Positions 34,611 through 43,868 of a stretch of 64,000 bases of DNA are shown piece after piece (position 1 is the stretch's first letter; every line of letters begins with the position of its first letter). The notes beneath the pieces were generated by a model. That model was given only the letters and a program-made list of their open reading frames with translations. It did no database searches and was not told the origin of the DNA. A program made the position numbers and the translations under genes. The stretch is from contig SAJS01000010.1 of the NCBI GenBank assembly GCA_004017535.1, positions 105,797 through 169,796 on the forward strand. Reading direction: 5' to 3'. Origin of the DNA: Mesorhizobium sp. (GTDB lineage Bacteria; Pseudomonadota; Alphaproteobacteria; Rhizobiales; Rhizobiaceae).

Positions 34611-36481
34611 AGCAAGCGCACCCAGCACGATCCAGGGATCACGCCTCACTGGCCGGGTACCCGTCGGCACTCCAAAGATATTCTCCAAGCATCTTTCCGA
34701 CCCTGCTGCTGGCCTGCGCTACGTTGCTGATGGCCGCTTCACAGCCTCCGCCAGCACCGGCGATTTCTCCGCCTGCCGCGGCCGCGCCGCCCGATGACGG
34801 GCAATGGACGATGCCGGCCAAGAACTACGCCTCGACGCGCTTTAGCGAGCTCGCGGAAATCAACGAAGGCAACGTCAAGAACCTGCAGGTCGCCTTCACC
34901 TTCTCGACCGGAGTGAACAAGGGCCAGGAAGCGGCGCCGCTGGTCGTCGGCAACACGATGTATATCGTCACGCCCTTTCCGAACATCGTCTACGCGCTCG
35001 ACCTCTCCAAGCCCGGCGCGCCGATAAAATGGAAATACGAGCCCAATCCCGAGCCGGCCGCGCAAGGGGTCGCGTGCTGCGACGTCGTCAACCGCGGCGC
35101 AGCCTTCGCGGACGGGCGCGTCTTCTTCAACACGCTGGACGGCCACACCATCGCGCTCGACGCGAACAGCGGCCAGCCGATCTGGAACGCCCATATCGGC
35201 AACATCAATATCGGCGAGACCATCACCATGGCGCCGCTCGTGGTGAAAGGCAAAGTGCTGGTCGGCAATTCCGGCGGCGAGATGGGCGTGCGCGGCTGGG
35301 TCAAGGCGCTCGACGCCGGCGACGGTCATGTCGTGTGGACGGCTTACAACACCGGGCCCGACAAGGACGTGCTGATCGGCCCGGACTTCAAGCCGCATTA
35401 CGACATGGACAAGGGCAAGGACCTCGGCGTCACGACATGGCCGCCCGAGGCGTGGAAGATCGGCGGCGGCAACATGTGGGGCTGGATTTCCTACGATCCC
35501 GACCTCAACCTGATCTTCCACGGCACCGGCAACCCCGGCCCGTGGAATCCCGACCTGCGGCCTGGCGACAACAAATGGACGTCGGGAATCTTCGCGCGCG
35601 ACCCCGACACCGGAGCGGCGAAATGGTTCTATCAATGGACCCCGCACGATCTCCACGATTATGACGGCATCAACGAACAGGTCCTGCTGGACATGAACTG
35701 GCAGGGCAAGCCGCGCAAGGTGCTGGTCCGCCCGGAACGCAACGGCTATCTCTACGTCCTTGATCGCACCACAGGCGAGGTCCTGTCTGCAAAAACTTAT
35801 GGCCCCGTTAATTCCAGCAAGGGCGTAGACCTCAAGACCGGCCGCCTGGTCGAAAACCCCGATAAGCTGACCGGCACCGGCAAGGTCGTCCGCGACATCT
35901 GTCCGACCGCGTCGGGCCTCAAGGACTGGCAGCCTTCAGCCTTTTCGCCGAGGACCGGCCTGCTCTACATCCCGCACAACAATCTGTGCATGGACGAAGA
36001 AGGCGTCGAGGTGAACTACATCGCCGGCACGCCCTATGTCGGAATGAACGTGCGCATGATCCCCGGGCCGGGTGGCAATCGCGGCGCCTTCACGGCCTGG
36101 GATATCGCCGCCGAGAAACCAGCCTGGAGCCTCAAGGAGAATTTCCCGGTGTGGAGCGGCGCGGTCGTGACCGCCGGCGATGTGGTTTTCTACGGAACGA
36201 TGGAAGGCTGGTTCAAGGCGGTAAGCGCCAAGACCGGCGAGCTGCTCTGGCAGTTCAAGACCTCGTCCGGTATCATCGGCCAACCCATCACCTATCGCGG
36301 CCCTGACGGCCACCAATATGTCGCCATCTTATCCGGCGTCGGCGGCTGGGCGGGCGCCATCGTGTCGGGCGACCTCGACCCGCGCGATGCCACCGCCGCG
36401 CTCGGTTTCGTCAATGCGATGAAGGACCTGAAAAACGCAACCACGGCGGGAGGCACGCTTTATGTGTTTCGTCTGCCCTGA
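34607..36481 (+). CDS. xoxF: PQQ-dependent methanol/ethanol-family dehydrogenase, XoxF-like (lanthanide type)
   Basis: The 624-residue quinoprotein is an eight-bladed propeller with W-motif repeats. The vicinal disulfide pair Cys157-Cys158, Glu225 in GNSGGEMG, Asn309 in GTGNPGPW and the catalytic Asp351 are in place. Asp353 follows two residues later (HDYDGINE); this second Asp marks lanthanide-dependent XoxF/ExaF enzymes and is Ala/Ser in calcium MxaF. It oxidises methanol or other alcohols in the periplasm. The first 65 residues are a poorly conserved leader. XoxF is the best name; substrate preference is unproven. Confidence 0.82.
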   Translation: MKQAHPARSRDHASLAGYPSALQRYSPSIFPTLLLACATLLMAASQPPPAPAISPPAAAAPPDDGQWTMPAKNYASTRFSELAEINEGNVKNLQVAFTFSTGVNKGQEAAPLVVGNTMYIVTPFPNIVYALDLSKPGAPIKWKYEPNPEPAAQGVACCDVVNRGAAFADGRVFFNTLDGHTIALDANSGQPIWNAHIGNINIGETITMAPLVVKGKVLVGNSGGEMGVRGWVKALDAGDGHVVWTAYNTGPDKDVLIGPDFKPHYDMDKGKDLGVTTWPPEAWKIGGGNMWGWISYDPDLNLIFHGTGNPGPWNPDLRPGDNKWTSGIFARDPDTGAAKWFYQWTPHDLHDYDGINEQVLLDMNWQGKPRKVLVRPERNGYLYVLDRTTGEVLSAKTYGPVNSSKGVDLKTGRLVENPDKLTGTGKVVRDICPTASGLKDWQPSAFSPRTGLLYIPHNNLCMDEEGVEVNYIAGTPYVGMNVRMIPGPGGNRGAFTAWDIAAEKPAWSLKENFPVWSGAVVTAGDVVFYGTMEGWFKAVSAKTGELLWQFKTSSGIIGQPITYRGPDGHQYVAILSGVGGWAGAIVSGDLDPRDATAALGFVNAMKDLKNATTAGGTLYVFRLP

Positions 36482-37331
36482 TGTGTTCGGCTTGATCCAC
36501 AACGCGGCACGGAAGCTGTTCCCGCAGGTCGCGCCCGGCATCGCCGCGCTCGCCTTGCTGGTCTCGCCGGCGACCGCCGTCGTTCGTGAGCTCAGGGTAT
36601 GCGCCGACCCGAACAACCTGCCCTTTTCCAACGCGGCCGGCCAGGGCTTCGAGAACAAGATCGCGCAGATCATTGCTGACGATCTCGGGGCCAAGCTGAC
36701 CTACACCTGGTGGGCGCAACGCCGTGGCTTCGTGCGCAACACGCTGAAGGCGGGGCTGTGCGACCTCGTGCCCGGCACGCCGGCCAATCTCGAAATGCTG
36801 CGCACCACCACGCCCTATTACCGGTCGTCCTATGTCTTCCTGACCCGCCAGGACAGCCCGGACGTCACCTCCTTCAATGACCCGCGGCTGCGCGACTTGC
36901 GCATCGGCGTTCAGCTCATCGGCGACGACGGCGCCAACTCGCCTCCTGTCCAGGCGCTTGGCCGTCGCGGCATCGTCGGGCATCTCGTTGGCTACCCCGT
37001 CTATGGCGATTACTCCGCTCCCAATCCGCCGGCGCGCATCGTCGACGCGGTGGCGAGCGGCGAGATCGACGTCGCCGTGGTGTGGGGTCCGCTTGCCGGC
37101 TATTTCGCCCAAAAGCAGAGGGTGCCGCTGCGCATCACGCCGGTCACGCCGCGCATAGACGGTCCGCAACTGCCTATGATTTACGATATCTCCATGGGCG
37201 TTCGGCGTGAGGACGATCCGCTGCGTGGCGATGTGAACGGCGCCTTGGCCAGGCATAAGGCCGACATAGACGCCCTGCTGGTTCAATATGGCGTGCCGCG
37301 CCTCGATGCCTCCGGGAGTCCGGTGCGATGA
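36462..37331 (+). CDS. xoxJ: Quinoprotein-associated periplasmic binding protein, XoxJ/MoxJ-like
   Basis: The 289-residue protein resembles solute-binding family 3 proteins of the type found beside quinoprotein dehydrogenases: LRVCADPNNLPFSN, LCDLVPGTPANLEML and AVVWGPLAGYFAQK. In methylotrophs XoxJ/MxaJ helps activate or mature the dehydrogenase. Its start overlaps the dehydrogenase 3' end by 20 bases, so the same transcript is certain in practice. No transporter permease adjoins it, which fits a chaperone role. Confidence 0.82.
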   Translation: MCFVCPDVFGLIHNAARKLFPQVAPGIAALALLVSPATAVVRELRVCADPNNLPFSNAAGQGFENKIAQIIADDLGAKLTYTWWAQRRGFVRNTLKAGLCDLVPGTPANLEMLRTTTPYYRSSYVFLTRQDSPDVTSFNDPRLRDLRIGVQLIGDDGANSPPVQALGRRGIVGHLVGYPVYGDYSAPNPPARIVDAVASGEIDVAVVWGPLAGYFAQKQRVPLRITPVTPRIDGPQLPMIYDISMGVRREDDPLRGDVNGALARHKADIDALLVQYGVPRLDASGSPVR

Positions 37332-37861
37332 GGCCGATCGTCCTGCTGCTCCTGTTCACCTTGCTGGCTCTCGCTGCCTGCCAGCGCGAGGAGCGGGACA
37401 CACGCCCGCAATCGGCGCTCGGCTCCGGCGAGCAGCCGACGCCGGTGACAACGCTGGAACCCGGCGGGCAGCGCCCCTCCCCCACGGACAACAAGGCGGC
37501 GAGCTTCGAGGCCAACGCCTTTCATCTCAGCGAAGGCAAGCGCCTGTTCGGCTGGTTCAACTGTTCGGGGTGCCATGCCAATGGCGGCGGCGGCATGGGC
37601 CCCGCGCTGATGGACCAAAAATGGATCTATGGCAGTTCGATGGAAAGCATCCATGCCACGATCCGCGACGGCCGTCCGAACGGCATGCCGAGCTTCCGCG
37701 ACAAGATCCCCGACGACCAGATCTGGGAGCTTGCGGCCTTCGTTCGCTCGCTTAGCGGCAACGCGCCCTCCTCCGCCGCGCCGTCGCGCAACGACGACAT
37801 GATGGCGCATCCGTCCGAAAACCGCATGCCGGATGCCGCCACGCTGGGGAAGTCGCCGTGA
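37328..37861 (+). CDS. Mono-haem cytochrome c lipoprotein, XoxG-like electron acceptor
   Basis: The 177-residue protein has a lipoprotein signal (LALAACQR, Cys18) and one haem motif CSGCH at residues 79-83, with a methionine ligand probable in GMPSFRDK. Position right after XoxF and XoxJ and before the oxidase subunits makes it the likely electron shuttle from the dehydrogenase to the oxidase. Starts and stops overlap by 4 bases on both sides. Confidence 0.83.
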   Translation: MRPIVLLLLFTLLALAACQREERDTRPQSALGSGEQPTPVTTLEPGGQRPSPTDNKAASFEANAFHLSEGKRLFGWFNCSGCHANGGGGMGPALMDQKWIYGSSMESIHATIRDGRPNGMPSFRDKIPDDQIWELAAFVRSLSGNAPSSAAPSRNDDMMAHPSENRMPDAATLGKSP

Positions 37862-38871
37862 AACGCCTCGCCTCGATTGCGTTCGCCACGGCAATCGTCC
37901 TGTTTCTTCAGGGATGCGCAGGCTGGCAATCGGCGCTTGACCCAAAAGGTCCGGCGGCGAGCGAGCTCGCATGGCTGATCTGGTTCTTCGCCGGCCTGTG
38001 CGCGGTGGTGTGGGTGCTGGTGATGGCCGCCCTTGCCGTGCCGTTGATGATGCGGTCGCGGCAACATGCCGAGCCGCTTGCGCTGGACGCGGGCGCCGAC
38101 AGCCGCAAGCTGCGCGTGGTGATGATCGCTGTCGGGCTGACCGCCGTGATCCTGGTCGGACTGACCTTGCTCAGCTTCTTCGCCAACAGGACGCTTGCCG
38201 CGATCGGTTCGGATGCCGCGCTGACCATTCGCGTCACCGGTCATCAATGGTGGTGGGAGGTGCGCTACGAAGACGCCACGCCGAGCCGCATCCTGACCAC
38301 GGCCAACGAGATCCATATTCCCGCCGGCGAACCCGTGCGGCTTCTTCTCACCTCGACCGACGTTATCCACTCCTTCTGGGTGCCGAGCCTTTCCGGCAAG
38401 CTAGACCTCATTCCCGGCCGAATGAATGTGCTCGATATCAAGGCCGACAAGCCCGGCGTCTACCGGGGCCAATGCGCCGAGTTCTGCGGCGCGCAGCACG
38501 CGAATATGGGCACCTTCATCATCGCCGAGCCGCGCGCGAAGTTCGATGCCTGGTGGAACGACCAGTTGCAGCCGGCCGCCGCTCCAACAGGCGACGAGGC
38601 CAAGGCCGGCGAGAACCTCTTCCTGAAACGCCCCTGCGTGATGTGTCACAAGATCGGCGGCACGCCGGCGGGCGGAACGGTCGCGCCCGATCTTACTCAT
38701 GTCGCCAGCCGGCAGACGCTCGCGGCCGGAACATTGACGATGAGCCGTGGCAATCTCGCCGCGTGGATCGCTGACCCGCAAGGCGTCAAGCCCGGGGCGC
38801 ACATGCCGGTGGTCGATTTGAGCGGCGACGAGCTCAATGACATCGTCGCCTATCTCGAGGGGCTGAAATGA
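37858..38871 (+). CDS. ctaC: caa3-type cytochrome c oxidase subunit II with fused cytochrome c
   Basis: The 337-residue protein has a lipoprotein-like start (LQGC, Cys20), two membrane helices and a CuA domain with His171, Cys206, Cys210, His214 and Met217. A C-terminal cytochrome c domain carries CVMCH (residues 260-264). This fusion is the mark of caa3 oxidases, which accept electrons directly from a donor without a separate soluble cytochrome. The GTG start overlaps the previous stop by 4 bases. Confidence 0.92.
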   Translation: MKRLASIAFATAIVLFLQGCAGWQSALDPKGPAASELAWLIWFFAGLCAVVWVLVMAALAVPLMMRSRQHAEPLALDAGADSRKLRVVMIAVGLTAVILVGLTLLSFFANRTLAAIGSDAALTIRVTGHQWWWEVRYEDATPSRILTTANEIHIPAGEPVRLLLTSTDVIHSFWVPSLSGKLDLIPGRMNVLDIKADKPGVYRGQCAEFCGAQHANMGTFIIAEPRAKFDAWWNDQLQPAAAPTGDEAKAGENLFLKRPCVMCHKIGGTPAGGTVAPDLTHVASRQTLAAGTLTMSRGNLAAWIADPQGVKPGAHMPVVDLSGDELNDIVAYLEGLK

Positions 38872-40844
38872 GCAGCGCGGATCTCACCAACGAACGCGAT
38901 CTGCCGCCGGGGCGCGAAACGTCCGCCACAGGCGATATAGCACCCGAGCGTGACGGACCGCGCGACACCGGCATGGACGATGCCAGCCTGCACCGCTGGC
39001 TGGCGCGGACATGGCGGACGCCTCCCGGCATCATCGGCGCGCTGTCGAGCGTCGATCATAAGGTCATCGCACGCCGCTACCTGATCACGGCCTTTCTTTT
39101 TCTGTGTCTGGGCGGGCTCAACGCCGTGGCGATGCGCGTCCAGCTCTCGGGCCCGCAGCGCGGGCTGATCGGCCCGGATCTCTACAATCAGCTGTTCACG
39201 ATGCACGGCGTCACCATGATGTTCCTGTTCGCCGTGCCCATCGTCCAGGCGACCGGCATCTATCTGGTGCCCTTGATGGTCGGCACCCGCAACATCGCCT
39301 TCCCTCGCCTCAACGCGTTCGGCTATTGGGTCTATGTCTCAGGCGGCCTCTTCGCCTGGGTGTCCTTCGCCCTCTCGATGGGGCCCGACGTCGGCTGGTT
39401 CGCCTATGTGCCGCTGTCCGGACCGGAGTTCGGTCCAGGCAAGCGCGCCGACGTCTGGGCGCAGATGATCACCTATACCGAAGTGTCCTCGCTGGCCGTC
39501 GCCGTCGCGACCATCGTGACCGTGCTGAAGCAACGCGCACCCGGCATGTCGCTCGACAAGATTCCGCTCTATGTCTGGGCACTCCTGGTGACGTCCTTCG
39601 TCGTCGTCTTCGCCATGCCGGCGGTGATGATCACCTCGACCTTCCTGATCCTCGACCGTCTCGTCGGCACGCATATCTTCAACCCGGCCGAAGGCGGCGA
39701 CGCGCTGCTGTTCCAGCATCTGTTCTGGTTCTTTGGCCATCCCGAAGTCTACATCATCTTCCTGCCGGCGACCGGGATGGTATCCTCCATCATCCCAGCC
39801 TTTGCCCGACGCCCGGCGTTCGGCCATCTCGGGCTGGTCCTGTCGCTGATCGCGGTCGGCTTCCTGTCGTTCGGCCTCTGGGTCCACCACATGTTCGCGA
39901 CCGGGCTGCCGAAGCTCGGCGCGAGCTTCTTCACCGCATCCAGCATGTTGATCGCCATCCCCAACGGCGTTCAGATCTTCTGCTGGCTGGCCACTCTCTG
40001 GGAGGGCAGGCCGGTGATCCGCACGCCGCTGCTGTTCGTCTTCGGCTTCTTCTTCACCTTCGTCATCGGCGGCCTCACCGGCGTCATGCTCGCCTCCGTG
40101 CCGCTCGACCTGCAGGTGCACGACACCTATTTCGTCGTCGCCCATTTCCACTATGTGCTGATTGGCGGTTCGGTCTTCCCGCTTCTGGGAGCCGCCTATT
40201 TCTGGTTTCCCAAAATCACCGGCCGCATGATGAGCGAGCGCCTCGGACGCTGGCATTTCTGGCTGGCAATGATCGGGTTCAACGCGGCATTCTTCCCGAT
40301 GCACATCGTCGGGCTGTGGGGCATGCCGCGCAGGGTCTACACCTATCCGGCCGAGCTCGGCTGGGGGAACATCAATCTCTTCATCAGCGCCGGCGCGGTG
40401 CTCTTCTTCGTGAGCTTCGTGCTGTTTGCGTTCAACCTCGTTCATGGCGCATTGCGCGGAACGCCCGCGGGCGATAATCCCTGGGATGCCGGCACGCTTG
40501 AATGGGCGACGTCCTCGCCACCGCCCAGCTATAATTTCGCCCGCATTCCGGTCGTGACGAATGTCGAACCGCTCTGGGCCGAGCGCGAGGCGCTCCCTGT
40601 CGCCGCCGGGCTTCGGGTCGACGCACGCGAACTCATAGTCTCGACGGTGGCGGAAGCCCATCCCGACGTCCGCGAAAAATCGGCGACGCCGTCGATCTGG
40701 CCGCTGTTGGCGGCCATCGCCGTCGGCGCCACCTTCCTCTACTCGATCTTCACGCCCTGGGCGATCATCTGGGGCGCCGCGCCGATCGCCGTCACCCTGG
40801 TAGGCTGGTTCTGGCCCAAGGGCGATCCGGAGGACGAGGAATGA
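38868..40844 (+). CDS. ctaD: Cytochrome c oxidase subunit I (caa3 type)
   Basis: The 658-residue protein carries the type A oxidase motifs: low-spin haem His in FTMHGVTMMF, the Tyr-linked HPEVYI, the HH pair in VHHMF, and HFHYVLIGG. About 12 core helices are followed by extra C-terminal helices (SIWPLLAAIAVGATFLYSIF and more) typical of fused subunit I/IV forms. It is the catalytic subunit reducing O2 and pumping protons. Confidence 0.95.
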   Translation: MSSADLTNERDLPPGRETSATGDIAPERDGPRDTGMDDASLHRWLARTWRTPPGIIGALSSVDHKVIARRYLITAFLFLCLGGLNAVAMRVQLSGPQRGLIGPDLYNQLFTMHGVTMMFLFAVPIVQATGIYLVPLMVGTRNIAFPRLNAFGYWVYVSGGLFAWVSFALSMGPDVGWFAYVPLSGPEFGPGKRADVWAQMITYTEVSSLAVAVATIVTVLKQRAPGMSLDKIPLYVWALLVTSFVVVFAMPAVMITSTFLILDRLVGTHIFNPAEGGDALLFQHLFWFFGHPEVYIIFLPATGMVSSIIPAFARRPAFGHLGLVLSLIAVGFLSFGLWVHHMFATGLPKLGASFFTASSMLIAIPNGVQIFCWLATLWEGRPVIRTPLLFVFGFFFTFVIGGLTGVMLASVPLDLQVHDTYFVVAHFHYVLIGGSVFPLLGAAYFWFPKITGRMMSERLGRWHFWLAMIGFNAAFFPMHIVGLWGMPRRVYTYPAELGWGNINLFISAGAVLFFVSFVLFAFNLVHGALRGTPAGDNPWDAGTLEWATSSPPPSYNFARIPVVTNVEPLWAEREALPVAAGLRVDARELIVSTVAEAHPDVREKSATPSIWPLLAAIAVGATFLYSIFTPWAIIWGAAPIAVTLVGWFWPKGDPEDEE

Positions 40845-41446
40845 ACCAGCGGCCCGTCTTAGATATTTCCGACCTCCCGACCTTTGGGCATGGCCCGCGC
40901 AGCCCAACCTGGTGGGGTACGCTCGGCTTCATGGCGCTGGAAGGCACGGGTTTCGCGCTGGCCGCCGGTGCCTATCTCTATCTCGCGACCTTGTGGCCCA
41001 ACTGGCGCCTCAGCGCTCCGGTGCCCAACCATTGGCCGGGAACGATCGTGACCCTGCTTCTCGTCGTCAGCCTGGTGCCCAACCACATCCTCAACGGCTA
41101 TGCCAAGCGATGCGCAATGGGGCCGGTCCGGATCGGCATGGTGGTGATGTCCCTGCTCGGCCTCGCACCTCTTGTCGTGCGCTGGTTCGAGTTTCCGGCG
41201 CTGAACATCTACTGGGACACGAACGCCTACGGCTCGATGATCTGGGTGCTGCTCGGTCTCCACACCACGCATCTGATCACCGATGTTGGCGATACGATTG
41301 TCCTGACGGTGTTGATGTTCACGCACCATGGCTATAGCGGCCGGCGCTTCGGCGATGTCGGCGACAACGTCTTCTACTGGGACTTCGTGGTCCTCACCTG
41401 GATTCCGATCTACCTCCTCATCTACTGGCTACCGAGGTTAGGCTGA
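40841..41446 (+). CDS. ctaE: Cytochrome c oxidase subunit III
   Basis: The 201-residue protein has five membrane helices and subunit III features (WWGTLGFMALEGTGFAL, LGLHTTHLITDVGDTIVL, FYWDFVVLTW). Several positions expected for proton-channel support are present. It overlaps ctaD by 4 bases. Confidence 0.9.
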   Translation: MNQRPVLDISDLPTFGHGPRSPTWWGTLGFMALEGTGFALAAGAYLYLATLWPNWRLSAPVPNHWPGTIVTLLLVVSLVPNHILNGYAKRCAMGPVRIGMVVMSLLGLAPLVVRWFEFPALNIYWDTNAYGSMIWVLLGLHTTHLITDVGDTIVLTVLMFTHHGYSGRRFGDVGDNVFYWDFVVLTWIPIYLLIYWLPRLG

Positions 41447-41447
41447 G

Positions 41448-41789
41448 ATGCGCGCGCTGCGGCTGGGCACGTCCTGGGGAGGTTTGGTGTCGGGCCCCTT
41501 GGCCTGGGCAATCTCGACGCAGCTGAACTACGCCCTCGTGCATTGGCAGTGCAATCGTCAGGTGCAGGTGGTGCTCCCGGTGGCGCTTTTGCTCGCGGTG
41601 TTTTCGCTGCTCGGCGGCGCGCTGTCATGGCGGGCGAAGCGACAAGGCGGCGCGGCATTCAAACCGGAGCGCACGCGAGACACCGAGTGTTTCGTCGCCG
41701 ATCTCGGCATTCTCGCCGCATTGCTGTTCGCCCTCGTCATCATCATGCAGGGCAGCGCCGCGCTCATTCTCGATGAGTGCCTGCGATGA
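41448..41789 (+). CDS. Small three-helix membrane protein of the oxidase operon
   Basis: The 113-residue protein has three predicted helices and a polar loop between the second and third (RAKRQGGAAFKPERTRD). It starts one base after the ctaE stop. Position between ctaE and ctaG suggests a small accessory subunit or assembly factor; no family name can be supported from sequence. Confidence 0.6.
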   Translation: MRALRLGTSWGGLVSGPLAWAISTQLNYALVHWQCNRQVQVVLPVALLLAVFSLLGGALSWRAKRQGGAAFKPERTRDTECFVADLGILAALLFALVIIMQGSAALILDECLR

Positions 41790-42664
41790 GCTTCGACGCC
41801 TTCTTCTCGACCTCGATCTGCTACGGCGCCGGTACGCCGGAGGCCGGGTGGACATTGGCGCTTCCCATCACCCTTCCCCTGGCAGCGATCGCTATGATCT
41901 ATGGGATCGGCGCGGGCCGTCTATGGCGTCGCAGCGGCCGAGGCCGTCCCGAACGGCTGCGGCAAGCTCTGTTGTTCGCGGCCGGCTGGAGCGTGCTGAC
42001 CGTTGCGCTGGTCAGCCCGATCCATGCGCTCGGCGAGCGGGTGTTTTCTGCCCATATGATCGAGCATGAATTGCTGATGGCCGTGGCGGCGCCGCTTCTT
42101 GTCGCCGCCTCACCCGGCGCGGCCTTGATGTGGGCATTACCCGCTGCACTCCGCCGAGGGACGGGAAAGCTCACCCATGGCAAGGTGCTGCAGGCGCTCT
42201 GGGCCTTCGCCGCTCGCCCGCTCAGCGCGACGATCCTTCATGGGATAGCGATCTGGATCTGGCATGTCCCGGTGCTGTTCGAGGCAGCGCTGCAGCAGGG
42301 TATGCTGCATTATGCGCAGCATGCGAGCTTCCTCGGCACCGCCCTGCTGTTCTGGTGGGTGCTTCTGCCGCGTTCCGGCCGACAGCAGACCTATGGCATT
42401 TCCGTCATGCATCTTTTCTTCACCTCGCTTCACACCGGCTTGCTCGGCGTCCTGCTGCTGGTTTCGCCAAAACTCTGGTATCCGGAGAATGCCTCCGGCG
42501 CCGCGCTCTGGCGCCTGAGCCCGCTCGAGGATCAGCAACTCGCCGGGCTTGTGATGTGGGTGCCGGCTGGGCTCATCTACGGCGGAGCCGCCCTGCTGCT
42601 CGCCGGCCTTTGGATAAGCAACAGCGGAACCAGGGAGGCGGTCCATGCGCTCCGACCTGGTTAG
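41786..42664 (+). CDS. ctaG: CtaG-like assembly factor of caa3 oxidase
   Basis: The 292-residue protein has about seven helices and the CtaG_caa3 pattern: HMIEHELLMAVAAPLLV with histidines, a WIWHVPVLFEAAL segment and HASFLGTALLFWW. It is unrelated to Cox11-type CtaG and is the copper/assembly factor usually encoded with caa3 oxidases. ATG 41786 overlaps the previous stop by 4 bases. Confidence 0.85.
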   Translation: MSFDAFFSTSICYGAGTPEAGWTLALPITLPLAAIAMIYGIGAGRLWRRSGRGRPERLRQALLFAAGWSVLTVALVSPIHALGERVFSAHMIEHELLMAVAAPLLVAASPGAALMWALPAALRRGTGKLTHGKVLQALWAFAARPLSATILHGIAIWIWHVPVLFEAALQQGMLHYAQHASFLGTALLFWWVLLPRSGRQQTYGISVMHLFFTSLHTGLLGVLLLVSPKLWYPENASGAALWRLSPLEDQQLAGLVMWVPAGLIYGGAALLLAGLWISNSGTREAVHALRPG

Positions 42665-43061
42665 GCTGCTCGGGGGCGTCCTCGTCGCGATCGTGCTTCT
42701 GGTGGTCGTAATCGCGGCGACGACCTTGTGGCTCGACCGGCGCGAGCGGGTCCAACACGAGTCGGACGTGGCGACCGGCGGCGTGGGCGCGCGCGCCATT
42801 CCGATCATGACCGCGAATGGCTGCTCAGGCTGCCATACGATTCCCGGGGTGCCGGGGGCGCAAGGTCAGGTCGGGCCCCGGCTCGACGGCAGCCTCGCCG
42901 GACGCGTCTATATCGGCGGTCTGCTGGCGAACAATCCGGAGAACCTGATCCGCTGGATCCGCTCGGCACGGGAAATCAATCCGCACACCGCCATGCCCTC
43001 GACAAGGGTGACAGAGCAGCAGGCGCGCGACATCGCGGCCTATCTCTATGCCCTCAGATGA
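42645..43061 (+). CDS. Membrane-anchored mono-haem cytochrome c
   Basis: The 138-residue protein has one N-terminal helix (about 8-30) and the haem site CSGCH at about residue 60. A methionine ligand is probable in HTAMPSTRV. It overlaps ctaG by 20 bases and closes the operon. Its stop abuts the stop of the convergent ABC permease gene with no base between. A possible second electron donor to the oxidase. Confidence 0.82.
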   Translation: MRSDLVRLLGGVLVAIVLLVVVIAATTLWLDRRERVQHESDVATGGVGARAIPIMTANGCSGCHTIPGVPGAQGQVGPRLDGSLAGRVYIGGLLANNPENLIRWIRSAREINPHTAMPSTRVTEQQARDIAAYLYALR

Positions 43062-43868
43062 TCAGCCTTCGCCGCCACGCCGGGACCACAGGCCGCGACC
43101 GGGATCATAGCCGGCCACCGCCGCCAGGAAGAATGCCGCGAGACAGGCAACAACAACCAGCATGGAAACCATGTCGAAGCGCAGGTAGAGCGCAAAGCGG
43201 ATCAACTCCACCGCCGAGCTGAATGGGTTCCAGGCGGCGATCGTTGCCAGCACCGGACCGGCTTCAGCGAGGCGCCAGATCGGATAGAGCGCCGTCGAGG
43301 CGAAGAACATCGGGAAGATGACGAAATTCATCACGCCGGCGAAGTTTTCCATCTGAGTGGACATCGAGGAAACCAACAGGCCGAACGCGCCGAGCATCAA
43401 GCCCGACAGCACGAGCGCCGGGAGGACGGCGACATAGCCCATGATCGGCGGCCGCACGTCCCAGAAGCGGGCCACGAAAAGAAACAGATAGACGAGCGGC
43501 AGGCCGACAATCACGCTGGCAAGCAGGCGCGCGGCAAGCAGGTACCAGCGCGGCAGCGGGGCCGTCAACAAAAGGCGCATGCTGCCCATCTCGCGGTCAT
43601 AGACCATGGCCAGCGAACTCGCCATGGCATGGAACAGCAGCATCATGGCCGCCAGCCCGGGTACTACATAGACCTCGTAAAGAACATAGGTCTGGTAGGG
43701 CGGTGTGATCGACAGGCCGAGAACGGAGCGGAACCCGGCGGCGAAGATCGCCAGCCAGACCAGCGGCCTTACCATCGCGGAGAAAAGGCGCGCGCGCTGC
43801 CGCAGCGAGCGCAGCATTTCCCGCCGCAAGATGCCGTCGAGCGCCCGTAATGCGTGATCGACTTTCAT
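43062..43868 (-). CDS. ABC-2 type permease, quinoprotein-associated
   Basis: The 268-residue protein has six helices and ABC-2 features (REMGSMRLLLTAPLPRWYLL, NFVIFPMFFASTALYPIW). It pairs with the ATPase encoded upstream (4-base overlap). Similar ABC sets sit beside PQQ-dependent alcohol dehydrogenases. Substrate unknown. Confidence 0.85.
   Translation of the reverse strand: MKVDHALRALDGILRREMLRSLRQRARLFSAMVRPLVWLAIFAAGFRSVLGLSITPPYQTYVLYEVYVVPGLAAMMLLFHAMASSLAMVYDREMGSMRLLLTAPLPRWYLLAARLLASVIVGLPLVYLFLFVARFWDVRPPIMGYVAVLPALVLSGLMLGAFGLLVSSMSTQMENFAGVMNFVIFPMFFASTALYPIWRLAEAGPVLATIAAWNPFSSAVELIRFALYLRFDMVSMLVVVACLAAFFLAAVAGYDPGRGLWSRRGGEG

Noticed and set aside
39339-40907. Long minus-strand open frame opposite ctaD (522 codons)
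   Set aside because: It mirrors the codon pattern of the sense gene in GC-rich DNA, lacks any domain and is charged without order.
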